A DNA stretch of 64,000 nt from Edaphobacter aggregans DSM 19364 (GCF_000745965.1 NZ_JQKI01000001.1:434087-498086), one strand, 5' to 3'; shown: positions 53,668-63,120, numbered from the stretch's first letter. Numbers and translations are program-made. Notes: a model not told the origin generated them from the sequence alone.

Positions 53668-53960
53668 CGGTACCTCAGCGGCTGAAGCCGCATTCCTGAC
53701 AGGAACGTTTACGGCACTCAGGGCAGGCTCTGAAGCCGTGCCCTTAAGCAAGGCGGGTTCGAGCTTCGCTCGAATGAACCCACATCTCAGAGTCGAGATG
53801 TGGGGCACCCGGCACCCGGCTTCGGCTGCTTTGGATGTTTGGGGTGGGTGGTGCTCGTCGGAATACAGGGGTTTCTCCACTGCGCAGGACGGTGAAGCTA
53901 TCCTGCTCGGGTCGGAATGACGTTTCGGTGGGGTGCGTGCGTCCTGCTCCGCTCGGAATG
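53668..53960. repeat. Block of dispersed hairpin repeats
   Basis: CTCAGCGGCTGAAGCCGCAT and GGCTCTGAAGCCGTGCCCTT modules (53673-53750), then the full double hairpin (53757-53820; the inner loop carries AGAGTC), then three decayed TCGGAATGAC modules (53880-53960). The 485-bp gap holds no gene. Confidence 0.7.
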
Positions 53961-54104
53961 ACTTGTTTGTTAACGCACGAGTGAAATTGGCACGTCGTTT
54001 GCATGTGGGAAATGAAGGTGCGCTTTGGTGCAACATATCGCATTTCAATGAATTAGCAGATTTTTTACCGTGAGATTTCTCCGAACTCCGGTAGTATCGC
54101 TCCC

Positions 54105-57100
54105 ATGTCCCTTTACAACTTTCGTCGTACGCTCTCGGCCTTTGTGTCTGCGGTTGCGGCCCTTGCCCTGTTTTCTGCGCCTGCGGTGGCGCAGACCTCA
54201 AATCATGTTGTGATCTCGCAAGTGTATGGCGGCGGCGGCAACTCGGGCGCGACGCTGACGAACGACTTCATTGAGCTGTTCAATCCGACGCCGACACCGT
54301 TGAGCGTTGCCGGGTACAGCGTGCAGTATGCGAGCTCGGCGGGGACTTCGTGGCAGGTGACGAATCTTCCCGGCATTACGCTTGCGCCGGGTCAGTTTCT
54401 GCTGGTTCAGGAGTCGCAGGGTTCGGCCGGCACGACTCCGCTGCCGACGCCGGATGCGACGGGCACGATTGCGATGAGCGCGACGGCGGGCAAGGTGGCG
54501 CTGGTGAGTGCGACGACGGCGCTGAGCGGCGCGTGCCCGACGACGGGCGTGGTGGATTTTGTGGGATTCGGTGCGGCGAACTGCTCGGAGACTGCTCCGA
54601 CGGCGACGCTGTCGAACACGACGGCGGCGCTGCGCACGAATCTCTGCATCGACAACAACAACAACTCGACGGATTTTTCGACGGGCGCGCCGAATCCGCG
54701 CAACACCACGAGCCAGCTTCAGGCGTGCAACCAGATTGGTCCGGGGCCGCTGACAGCGGCAGGTCTGGCGACGCCTGCGACGGTAAACCTGGGCAACTCG
54801 ACGCTGCTGACGGTGACGGTGACGCCGGGGACGAATCCTTCGAGCACGGGCGTTACGGTGATGGCGGACCTGAGCGCGATCGGCGGGTCTTCGACGCAGC
54901 CGCTGGTGGATGACGGAAACAACGGCGACGTGACGGCTGGCGACAACATTTATTCGACCATGGTGACGCCTTCGACGAGTGGCGCGTTCTCGCTGCCGGC
55001 GGTGGCGATGGACTCGCAGGCGAGGACGGCGGCGACGACGATCTCGCTGGCGGTGGTGGTGCCTCCTCCAACGGAGACGATCCAGGCGATCCAGGCGACG
55101 AAGCCTTCGGCGTTCGTGGGCAAGGTAGTGACCACGAGCGGCATCGTGATCGGGGTGAAGTCGAACGGCTTCTATATCGAGGCGAAGGACGCGACGACGA
55201 ACCCGGCGACTCCGCAAGGCATTCTGGTGTTCACGAGCTCGACGGCGAAGCCTTCGTTTATCGCCCTGGGCAACGAGGTGCAGGTGACGGGTACGGTGGG
55301 CACGTTCCCGGCGACCGGGCTTACTCCGGGGACGGAGCTGGACGGGCCGCTGACGTATACGCTGCTGTCGACGGGCAATGCGCTGCCGGCGCCGGTGACG
55401 ATTACGACGGCGATGGACTCGCCCTCGGGCGGCATCTTCCAGTTCTCGCGGCTTGAGGGCACGCGTGTGGCGATCGATTCGCTGACGACGACGAGCGGAA
55501 CGGATGCTTCGCTGAGCGAGGCTGCAGAGATCAACACATCGAATGGGCGCTTCTACGGCGTGGTGACGGGAGTGGCGCGGCCGTTCCGCGAGCCCGGCGT
55601 TGCGGTGACGGATACGACGTTCGGGCAGATTCCGGCGGGCGTTACGGTGTGGGACTCGAACCCCGAGCTGCTGCAGATCGACTCGAAGACGTTTAGCGGC
55701 ACGCCGATCAACCTGACGAGCAACACGACGGTGACGGGGCTTGCGGGCGTGATGGACTTCTCGTTCGGCGGCCCGGAGATCATCCTGGACGCTGCGAACC
55801 ATCCGACGGTGACGGGCGGGATGACGGTGCAGGCGGCTCCGATGGAGGCGGGCAATGAGTTCACGATCGCCAGCTTCAACATGGAGCGGTTCTACAACGA
55901 CAAGTCGGACCAGGATAATCCGGGCAGCTCGGCGGTGACGGTGACGACGGCGGCGTATCAGCGCAGGCTGACGAAGGCTTCGCTGGCGATCCGCAATGTG
56001 CTGAACATGCCGGACATCATCGGTACGCAGGAGATCGAGAACCTGGCGGTGCTGACGGATCTGGCGAATAAGATCAGCGCGGATGCGGTGGTGGCGGGAC
56101 AGGCGGATCCGCTGTATGTGCCGTATCTCTTCCTGGCAAACGACGGCACGGCGATCAACACGGGCTTCCTGGTGAAGTCGACGCGCGTGAACACGGTGAA
56201 GGTGGAGCAGCTTGGGCTGACGACGACGTTCACGAACTCGGTGGGCAACCAGGCGACTCTGAACGACCGCACGCCGCTGGTGCTGCATGCTGGGATCAAG
56301 CGCGGGGGCACGGCTCCGGACTATCCGGTGACGGTGATCTCGGTGCATCAGCGGTCGCTGATCAACGTGGATGATCCGACGAGCACGGGCGCGACGGTGC
56401 GGCTGAAGCGCGAGGCGCAGGCCGAGTACCTGGCGAACCTGATCCAGGGTTATCAGGCGGCGGGCGAGCACGTGGTGACGGTGGGCGACTACAACGGCTT
56501 CGAGTTCTCGGATGGCTTTGTCGATGTCCTTGGGGTGACGAAGGGCACTCCGGTTCCGGCATCGCAGGTGGTGACGCCTCCGGTGGCGGGGCTTGCGAAT
56601 CCTCCGCTGGTCGATCTGGTGACGCTGCTTCCGGCGGATCAGCGCCAGAGCTACGTGGAAGTCGGCAACGCGCAGGTTCTGGATCACGTGATCGTGACGC
56701 AGGACCTGCTTCCGAGGAACACGCGGCTGGTGTACGCGCACATCGACTCGGACTGGCCGCTGGTGAACCTGAACGATGCGACGAGTCCGACGCGGATCAG
56801 CGATCACGATCCCGCGGTGGCGTACTTCACGGTTCCTCCGGTTACAGGAACGGTGCAGCTGGCGCTGTCGTCGGCCTTGACTGGGGTCGCTGGCGGCTAT
56901 CAGGCGACGGTGACGGTGAAGAACAACGGCACGGGCACGGCGCAGAATGTAACTATTACGGGAGCAATTATCGGCAGCACCAGCGGTTCGCCGCTGCCTG
57001 CGGCGTTGGGAGATATTCAACCGGGAGCATCGGCTTCGGTTGTGGTTGTCTTCCCGGCGTCGGCGGGGGCTCTCGGTTCTGCAGCGGTGGAACGGATTAC

Positions 57101-57164
57101 GGGCACCTACACAGGCGGCACGTTCAGCAGCAACATCCGCACAGTGATTCCGAGCGGCAAATAG
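54105..57164 (+). CDS. Large secreted nuclease with lamin-tail domain
   Basis: 1019 residues. Signal peptide: LSAFVSAVAALALFSAPAVA. A lamin-tail domain starts at HVVISQVYGGGGNSGATLTN, DFIELFNPTPTPLSVAGYSV. A middle OB-like domain (AFVGKVVTTSGIVIGVKSNG, FYIEAKD) leads to an endonuclease/exonuclease/phosphatase domain: FTIASFNMERFYNDKSDQDN near 585, then HVVTVGDYNGFEFSDGFVDV (catalytic Asp/Asn) and TRISDHDPAVAYFTVP (catalytic SDH). The C-terminus is a CARDB-like beta domain (YQATVTVKNNGTGTAQNVTI). This is the ExeM/NucH type of extracellular DNase. A PEP-CTERM protein follows 42 bp downstream and may be co-transcribed. Confidence 0.92.
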   Translation: MSLYNFRRTLSAFVSAVAALALFSAPAVAQTSNHVVISQVYGGGGNSGATLTNDFIELFNPTPTPLSVAGYSVQYASSAGTSWQVTNLPGITLAPGQFLLVQESQGSAGTTPLPTPDATGTIAMSATAGKVALVSATTALSGACPTTGVVDFVGFGAANCSETAPTATLSNTTAALRTNLCIDNNNNSTDFSTGAPNPRNTTSQLQACNQIGPGPLTAAGLATPATVNLGNSTLLTVTVTPGTNPSSTGVTVMADLSAIGGSSTQPLVDDGNNGDVTAGDNIYSTMVTPSTSGAFSLPAVAMDSQARTAATTISLAVVVPPPTETIQAIQATKPSAFVGKVVTTSGIVIGVKSNGFYIEAKDATTNPATPQGILVFTSSTAKPSFIALGNEVQVTGTVGTFPATGLTPGTELDGPLTYTLLSTGNALPAPVTITTAMDSPSGGIFQFSRLEGTRVAIDSLTTTSGTDASLSEAAEINTSNGRFYGVVTGVARPFREPGVAVTDTTFGQIPAGVTVWDSNPELLQIDSKTFSGTPINLTSNTTVTGLAGVMDFSFGGPEIILDAANHPTVTGGMTVQAAPMEAGNEFTIASFNMERFYNDKSDQDNPGSSAVTVTTAAYQRRLTKASLAIRNVLNMPDIIGTQEIENLAVLTDLANKISADAVVAGQADPLYVPYLFLANDGTAINTGFLVKSTRVNTVKVEQLGLTTTFTNSVGNQATLNDRTPLVLHAGIKRGGTAPDYPVTVISVHQRSLINVDDPTSTGATVRLKREAQAEYLANLIQGYQAAGEHVVTVGDYNGFEFSDGFVDVLGVTKGTPVPASQVVTPPVAGLANPPLVDLVTLLPADQRQSYVEVGNAQVLDHVIVTQDLLPRNTRLVYAHIDSDWPLVNLNDATSPTRISDHDPAVAYFTVPPVTGTVQLALSSALTGVAGGYQATVTVKNNGTGTAQNVTITGAIIGSTSGSPLPAALGDIQPGASASVVVVFPASAGALGSAAVERITGTYTGGTFSSNIRTVIPSGK

Positions 57165-57206
57165 AAATTTTGTGAAAACGACTATTTACCTGGAAACGAG
57201 GAAACA

Positions 57207-57761
57207 ATGAAGAAATCGGCCCTTTCTCTCTTTACTCTTCTGCTGGCAGCGGTGGTTGCGCTGCCGGTGGCGGCCCACGCAGATACCATCAACTTTGCCC
57301 TGACCAGCCCGGTGCAGACGGGTTCGGGGGGATCGACGCTGACGTTTGAGGCTACGGTTTCGGTGTTGGCGAGCAATAGCGGAGCGGTGTCGCTGATCAG
57401 CGATACCTTCACCATCCCGGGCACCAGCCCGTTCACTGTTCTCAATATCGACGACAGCTCCTTCTTCAACAACTTCCCCCTGGCGCTGAATCCGGGTGAG
57501 AGCTTTACGGGCACGCTGTTTACTCTGACGCTGCCCGGGGTTATCGCCCCCGGTGTCTACGGCGGCAACTTCGTTGCGCTAGATCTGTTCGACGAGGCCG
57601 GGCTTGAGACGTTCGCCACGCAGGAGTTCATCGTCAGCGTTCCGGGCTCGAGCCCTGTTCCGGAGCCGGGGACGTGGGTGCTGCTGGTCACGGGTGCGGG
57701 TGCGTTGGCGGGTGTGGTCTACAGCCGCCGCCGCACGATGGCATCCGGCATAGCCGCTTAG
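57207..57761 (+). CDS. PEP-CTERM sorting-domain protein
   Basis: 184 residues with GAGGAAAC before the ATG. Signal peptide MKKSALSLFTLLLAAVVALP and cleavage near AHA. The middle is a beta-rich region (FEATVSVLASNSGAVSLISD). The C-terminus has the full tripartite signal: VPEPGTWVLL, a hydrophobic stretch (LVTGAGALAGVVY) and the basic SRRR. PEP-CTERM proteins are processed by exosortase and linked to extracellular polysaccharide; no exosortase is in the window. It follows the nuclease closely and ends at a terminator. Confidence 0.9.
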   Translation: MKKSALSLFTLLLAAVVALPVAAHADTINFALTSPVQTGSGGSTLTFEATVSVLASNSGAVSLISDTFTIPGTSPFTVLNIDDSSFFNNFPLALNPGESFTGTLFTLTLPGVIAPGVYGGNFVALDLFDEAGLETFATQEFIVSVPGSSPVPEPGTWVLLVTGAGALAGVVYSRRRTMASGIAA

Positions 57762-57784
57762 TCACTTCGAAGATGTAATTCGGA

Positions 57785-57816
57785 CGGGGACCCTTCGGGG
57801 TCCCCGTTCTGTTTTT
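57785..57816 (+). terminator. Rho-independent terminator with UUCG loop
   Basis: CGGGGACCC (57785-57793), tetraloop TTCG, GGGTCCCCG (57798-57806), then TTCTGTTTTT. It closes the nuclease/PEP-CTERM pair. Confidence 0.93.
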
Positions 57817-57828
57817 GGAGGGAGAATC

Positions 57829-58965
57829 TTATAACTTGCGGATGACCTCGGCCATGCGGTCGACGACCGACGGCCAGGTGTAGCGGGAGAGGACGAGTTC
57901 GCGTCCTCGCTGGCCCATCGCGGCGAGGCGGTCGGGGCTGGAGAGCAGCTGGGTGAGTTTGGTCGCGAGGTCTTCGACGGAGCCCTTCTCGACGAGGTCG
58001 CCGTTGACGCCGGGGGTGACGAACTCGCGGAGCGCCCAGGCGTTGGTGACGACGGCGGGGAGCTGGTAGAGCATGGCCTCGAGCGGCTCGATGCCGAAGG
58101 GCTCGTAGAGCGAGGGCAGGGCGAAGAGGGTGGCGTCGCGGAAGAGCGACTCGAGGCGGAGGCGCTGCGCCGGGTCGTTCTTCGTGAGATGGCCGTGGGC
58201 GAAGGCTCCGGGGGGGAGGTCGCTCAGCTGACTGCTGTTCTGGGCGGGGCCGACGATGTGCAGCTCGGCGGAGGGGATGGACTGGCGGACGATGCGGAAG
58301 GCCTGGAGGAGCTGCGGGCCGCCCTTGCGTGTGAACTCGGAGCCGATGAAGAGGATGCGGCTGCCGCGGTAGTCCTTGTTGTGCGCGGGCTCGGGGAGAT
58401 CGGTGAGGTTGATGCCGCCGCCGATGTTGTGGACGCGCTCAGGGGCGATGCTGTAGTTGCGGATGAAGGAGTGGCGGAGGTACTCGCTGAAGGTGAAGAT
58501 GGCGGTCATCTTCTGCGCAACGTCGATCTCGCATTCGAGCGCCTGGTCGATGCGGCGGCGCGAGACGCCTTCGGTTCCGAAGCCGCTGGCGACGAGCTCG
58601 GCGAGATTGCCGTCGAGGTAGGAGACGCACCTGCGGCCGGGGAAGGCGGTGGGCAGTGAGAACATGTGGTCGATCTGCAGGAGCACGGGACTGGTTGCGG
58701 GGACGGCCTTTGCCGCGTTGGTCAGGGCCTTGCGGTAGGCGCGGTCGAAGTAGAAGTGCTTGCGCCAGACGGCGCGGTTGCGGGTGAAGTTTTTCGCGAG
58801 CAGAGCGTAGTTTTGGAGCTTGGGCAGGCGGATACCGACGGCCTTGTCGAGCAGGTCCGCGTTCTTCATGGCGTTGAGCAGAAACGCCGATGAGCCTGAC
58901 CATGTTCCGGGAGAGTAGGGGTCGGAGCCGACGGATCCGCCGACGAAGACAGTGACCTCACGCAT
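57829..58965 (-). CDS. Glycosyltransferase family 4
   Basis: 378 residues. The N-terminal Rossmann domain is divergent (VFVGGSVGSDPYSPGTWSGS). The C-terminal domain is typical GT4: RILFIGSEFTRKGGPQLLQA, AELHIVGPAQNSSQLSDLPP, and ATLFALPSLYEPFGIEPLEA (the E-x7-E motif), followed by LYQLPAVVTNAWALREFV. GT-B enzymes of this family transfer sugars from nucleotide donors. Together with the nearby PEP-CTERM protein it could take part in surface polysaccharide or glycoprotein synthesis; that link is inference. It is convergent to the PEP-CTERM gene. Confidence 0.88.
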   Translation of the reverse strand: MREVTVFVGGSVGSDPYSPGTWSGSSAFLLNAMKNADLLDKAVGIRLPKLQNYALLAKNFTRNRAVWRKHFYFDRAYRKALTNAAKAVPATSPVLLQIDHMFSLPTAFPGRRCVSYLDGNLAELVASGFGTEGVSRRRIDQALECEIDVAQKMTAIFTFSEYLRHSFIRNYSIAPERVHNIGGGINLTDLPEPAHNKDYRGSRILFIGSEFTRKGGPQLLQAFRIVRQSIPSAELHIVGPAQNSSQLSDLPPGAFAHGHLTKNDPAQRLRLESLFRDATLFALPSLYEPFGIEPLEAMLYQLPAVVTNAWALREFVTPGVNGDLVEKGSVEDLATKLTQLLSSPDRLAAMGQRGRELVLSRYTWPSVVDRMAEVIRKL

Positions 58966-59099
58966 GGGGTCAGGCTAGCACGGGGGTCGACAGACAAATC
59001 GCGAGGACTCGCCGAAATCGTTGAGCTTCTGTAGGAATGCCTAACGCACTATTGGGTCAAGCCGGGAGCACACTCACTGTCCTTGGTGTCTAACTCAAG

Positions 59100-60323
59100 A
59101 TGATGTTTCGAAAGTGGGCTGTACGCTTTGTCCTCTTTGCAGGTGGGGTGGTCCTGTCTCTGGTGCTCCTCACGTTTCTCGCGGTGCAGATACAACAGCG
59201 AATGCTGCGTTGGCGCGCTGAGCGGCTGTTGGCGGATATGCACCAGATTCGCCTCTACCAGAGCACATGGGCCGATGCGCAGCGGCTGATGCACCGCTGG
59301 GGTGCGTGGGGCCACTACGATGGAAGCTGCACTGCTGAAAGCTGCAAGTACGAGATCGAGATGGACAGCATCGCCCGTTACAACCCCGGGTTCCACGCCA
59401 TGCCTGGCTTGATTGGCTTCTCATGCACGACCGATTCAATCTCTATCAGTGGTTCGGCGGACGCGACTCAGCGGTTAGAGCCTCCTTCACGGTTCACGAC
59501 GGGACCATCTGGAGGGAAAGCGCTTCGATCGGCATCAGTGTCCCTAGCAGAAGGATGCGAAGGGAAAACGATTTCGACAGGAGTCTCTCTGTTGGTGCTG
59601 GAAGTTACCAGAGACTTCATCGGACACTAGAGAATTGGAGGGTTTTTATGGGCTCCGAGGAGGAACTCGCCCAACACCCGTACTACAAAGTGGGGAGGCC
59701 TGGGGGCTGCAAGCCCAACTGCCAGATAGGGTCTGTCTACTATTCCACTCATATATTCCACTCATACTCCACCGGCCGAGATCGAGCGTCTGACCTCGTA
59801 TGACTTTTCCTGCTTTACCCGGTTCAACCCATGTGCAGAGCTTGAAGATCTACTGCCTGCGGCCAAAGAGTGGCATCTCTACAAAGAAGACGAACTGAAG
59901 CAAAGCCCTTTGCCGGAAAAACCCTGCGACATTCCTGCGTGGGCGCAGGCGCGGGACACTCGCTATGTTCTGGCCGTCGAGGTACTTTCGACAAAGATCG
60001 TGAAGGTTCACGAGGACTATGGCGAGTTCCATCGCGAGGTGGCAAAGGTACGGGTTGTCAGTTCACTCAAGGAGTCCGCTCCCTGGCTGCCTGGCGCGAT
60101 CGTAAGTACCCTTAATTACTATGCTTCGTCGTCCAGCGAAGACGAACACCTGGTTCCCGGAAGACGATACATCGTGTTTGCCATCGGAAATGACTCAAGG
60201 GATCAATACGTAACCAAGGACTCGCCAGTCAGGTTTGAACGATGCGGTGTGCAGGAAGACACTCCCGAGATACGGCGCGAGCTTGAGAAGGGTTTTGCGC
60301 AGAACGACACGCGGCGTCCTTAG
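59100..60323 (+). pseudogene. Disrupted membrane-anchored protein, unknown function
   Basis: Three frame segments read as one protein of about 400 residues. Segment 1 (59100-59387) has an N-terminal helix (FVLFAGGVVLSLVLLTFLAV) and the stretch CHYDG-like GSCTAESCKYEIEMDSIARY. A single C appears lost in the run at 59384-59387. Segment 2 (to about 59753) continues NLYQWFGGRDSAVRASFTVH and MGSEEELAQHPYYKVGRPGG. The 13-bp duplication at 59741-59766 shifts the frame again. Segment 3 runs DFSCFTRFNPCAELEDLLPA to RRYIVFAIGNDSRDQYVTKD. No family is recognised. Clean codon use between lesions suggests recent loss. Confidence 0.75.
59741..59766. repeat. 13-bp tandem duplication breaking a gene
   Basis: TATTCCACTCATA occurs twice in direct succession (59741-59753 and 59754-59766). 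Removing one copy joins the flanking frames to read YYSTHTPPAEIERL. Confidence 0.9.
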
Positions 60324-60492
60324 AGCAATCCCTTTGCCATCAACTTCAAGAGTTCGAACGGCCATGTGGTGGTGCGAGTGAAGGAGGTCGGCGAGAGATT
60401 TTCGTGTCTTCCTGACGACGAACGCGGATGAGTCAGGAAGGGTAGTGGGGAGCTTTGGACCTTACGTGAGCTCGGGCTCAGGGAGCTACTGA
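60324..60492 (+). pseudogene. Possible gene remnant (C-terminal fragment)
   Basis: Two adjoining frames give PFAINFKSSNGHVVVRVKEV then FRVFLTTNADESGRVVGSFG, PYVSSGSGSY and a stop at 60490. No start codon or upstream part exists. It may be the tail of a lost secreted protein. Evidence is weak. Confidence 0.3.
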
Positions 60493-60495
60493 GGC

Positions 60496-62340
60496 TCAGG
60501 GGCGCTGGCCGTGGTTGGTGGGGTTGATGGGCGTGGCGGCGGGGGTGGCGGCTCCGACGAACTCGGTGACGGAGTTGTAGGTGAAGTTGGCGACCCAGAC
60601 GTTGCCGGAGGCGTCAATGGCGATTCCGCGAGGGCCGCTGACGTTATCGGCGCGGTAGCCGGTGGAGGGGGAGAGCGGGGTTCGTCGCTCGCGAAGGCGG
60701 AGAGAGAGTTGCCGTCGCGATTGGCGACCCAGACGCGGTTGGCGCCGTCGATGGCGATCCCGGCGGGGCCGCTGAGGCCGCCTCCGGTGAAGCCGGTGGA
60801 GGGGGAGAGGAGCGCGCCGTTGGGGTCGAGCTTGCCGAGGACGCTGGAGCGGCTGCTGGCGAACCAGATGTTGTTCCCGGAGTCGATGGCGACGGGGGTG
60901 AGGTCGTTGCCGGCGGCGGTGGTAAGAGGCTGAGAGAGCTGCGTGGTCGCCGCGGGCAGTGTGAGTCGGTAGAGGGCGCGGCTGTGGCCGAGGGTCCAGG
61001 CGCGGTTGGAGGAGTCGAGCGCGAGGCCGGAGGTGTAGGCGTCGGTGGCGAAGGCGGCGGCCTTCGAGCCGTTGGAGGCGAGGACGGTAGTGCGGCTGGC
61101 GCTGGAGATCCAGAGGTTGCCGTTGGAGTCGAAGGCTGGGAAGAAGCAGGTGGCGGCGCAGGGGTAGGGCGTGGAGGTGATGGGGGTTCCGTCGTTGCGG
61201 AAGACGGAGACGGTGGAGGCTCCGCTGGGGGCGAAGTTGACGACCCAAGGATCGTCGCTGGCGTCGATTGCGACGGCGAAGGGCTGGTTGGGGCCACCGT
61301 AGGCTTCGGTGACCCTGCCGGTGGGGGAAAATCTGGTGAGGTTGTTGCTGGCGTAGCCGGGGACCTAGAGGTTGCCCTGCGAGTCGAAGGCGGGATAGTA
61401 GGGGCCGGGCATGTTGTCGGAGAAGAAGGTGATGGCGAGGGTCCAGTCGTTGGGGACGGAGGAGAGGGTGGGCTGGTAGGGCGGGGCGGCGGCGGTGAGG
61501 CCGAAGAGCTGGATGACGTTCTGTACGGGGTGCTGCGCGATTGCGAGGAGCGCGGCGACGGTGTTGGCTGGGGGCGGCGCGGTGGGGGAGGTTCGGGTGT
61601 TGGAGAAGAGGGTTTGGCAGGCGAAGCCGAGACTGCTCGAGTTGACGCAGGGAGCGAGCAGGTTGGCGAGGGCGTTGAGCTTGGCCTGCGCGGAGAAGCC
61701 GTTGCCGTCCTCGTTGCCGGGGAGCGCGGTTCCGGTGGTGAGATCGACGAGGTTGGTGACGGTCGAGAAGGCGTTGGCGAGGCCCTGCCGGGCGTTGGCG
61801 GAGGGGCCGGAGCTGACGTGCGTGGGGTCGGTCATGAAGCCGGCGAGGGAGTAGGCGGCGGCGACGGTGGTGACTTCATTGATGATGAAGCTGGAGAGGT
61901 GGCCGGCGAAGGTTCCGTCGGAGGGGCAGGCTCCGAGGACGGCGAGCATCCCGATGGCGGCGTTGGTGGCGGCAGGGATGCCGGGGTTGCCGCCGGAGGC
62001 GTAGATATAGACCTGCTGGCCGGGGGTGCACTGGTAGTGTCCGGTGAGGTTGAAGGTTCCGGAGCTGGAGGTGGTGACGTAGGTTCCGTTGGCGTCGATT
62101 TGGACTCCGGGGGGCGGAGGCGCGGAGGAGGGGGATGCTGGGGTCTCCCCAGGCGGTGGTGTTGGCGGCGAAGAGTTAGACGTGGGAGCCGGCGATGGGC
62201 TGGCGTCCGCCGTAGGTCGATCCGTCGGAGGCGGCGGTGGTGAGGGTTCCGGTGGTGGTGTTGGGGGCGGGAGTGGTGACCGGGGTTGTGGAGGTGGGGG
62301 TGGAGGTTCGGGTGGGCTGGACGGGGTCCGCACATCCGAG
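60496..62340 (-). pseudogene. Decayed NHL-type lipoprotein, relative of the 49269-51146 gene
   Basis: Fragments align in order with the intact relative: AAALGCADP (lipobox remnant), TLTTAASDGSTYGGRQPIAG, SHV-stop-LFAANTTAWGDPS, then GTFNLTGHYQCTPGQQVYIY, SSFIINEVTTVAAAYSLAGF and the propeller (YGGPNQPFAVAIDASDDPWV, GPRGIAIDASGNVWVANFTY). Lesions: a TAA at 62178-62176, an extra base in the G-run 62109-62114, a TAG at 61367-61365 (probably from TGG), a lost base near 60681-60686, and no intact signal-peptide frame (TAG just upstream of the lipobox). With two nonsense changes this gene is truly dead, unlike the cleaner break at 43153-47814. Confidence 0.85.
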
Positions 62341-62451
62341 GGCGGCGGCTCGGGCGGGGTCTCGCTATCTCCTGTTCTGGCTTGATTTACGTGCCGGAGA
62401 GATGAGCCTACCGCGGCGGGGCGGGGTGGCGGAATCCCTCAAACGGGTTAG

Positions 62452-62660
62452 CCTTCCCCTCCCCTGTAAATTGCGCAAAGTCTTCGATCCAGAAACCTTA
62501 GGTGGGTACTTCTGGCGCAAAGTATTGATTTGGTGGGAGAGCGTCCTGCAAGGTCTTGATTCTTCAGGATGTTCGTTGTTCTTCCAGATGATTTTTTAAG
62601 GATAGCAGGCGGGAGGGAATTAATCGGCAACCTGGTGGGTGGATGTATTTATTTGATGGG
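62452..62660. repeat. Composite intergenic repeat, copy C
   Basis: C-rich edge (CTTCCCCTCCCC), then TGCGCAAAGTCTTCGATCCA, ACCTTAGGTGGGTACTTCTG, GCGCAAAGTATTGATTTGG and GCAAGGTCTTGATTC. A weak hairpin CCTG/CAGG and the run ATTTTTTAAGG follow, then GGGAGGGAATTAATCGG. The terminator-like stem of copies A and B is degraded here. Confidence 0.75.
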
Positions 62661-62689
62661 GAACGATTTATGGGGAGTTTCGAGATTTT

Positions 62690-63065
62690 GGGGGCTTGGC
62701 AAAGCGAAGGCATACCCAAGGGCTGAAGAGAGGGTGCTGAAATAGTGCCTCGCGAGCGAAAAGCGTGACCTCAGCGGCTAAAGCAGCACTCATAATAGGG
62801 CAGTTACGGCGCGGCTGAAGCCGTGCCCCTAAGCAAAACAGGGTTTTCCAGCGCCTTCTGAAGCCCCTGATGTTGGAGCTTGGAGAGAGCCAGGCCTGAA
62901 GGCCTGGCGTACCCAGGCGGTTCGCGCCCTCGCGCGAATGAACCCACATCTCAGAATCGAGATGTGGGGCACCCGGCTGCGTCATGAATGGGGCACCCGG
63001 CACCCGGCAGAGATTGGCGCCTCGGAGGAACTACTGCGATTCTTCGCTGTGCTCAGAATGACGGG
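62690..63065. repeat. Block of dispersed hairpin repeats
   Basis: CTCAGCGGCTAAAGCAGC and GCGGCTGAAGCCGTGCCCCT modules (62770-62838), CAGGCCTGAAGGCCTGGCGT (62891), then the double hairpin with a mutated first stem TTCGCGC-CCT-CGCGCGAA and an intact CCCACATCTC / GAGATGTGGG, followed by TGCGTCATGAATGGGGCA and a CTCAGAATGACGG module. The 62341-63091 gap contains no gene. Confidence 0.7.
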
Positions 63066-63091
63066 CGTGATGCAGAAACCTTAGTTAGTTA

Positions 63092-63120
63092 TTGTCAGAT
63101 TATCTGCAACCTTTTATAAC
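63092..63120 (+). promoter_or_regulatory. Candidate sigma-70 promoter of the Hsp20 gene
   Basis: TTGTCA (63092-63097) and TATAAC (63115-63120) are separated by exactly 17 bp in an AT-rich stretch, about 70 bp before the Hsp20 start codon. No CIRCE element or obvious stem-loop thermometer was seen. Confidence 0.6.

Noticed and set aside
54198-57020. 940-residue antisense open frame over the nuclease gene
   Set aside because: Arg/His-rich shadow of a strongly coding plus-strand gene with signal peptide, domains and terminator.
62237-62599. Plus-strand frame near repeat copy C
   Set aside because: It is antisense to the dead NHL gene and runs into the repeat; no support for coding.
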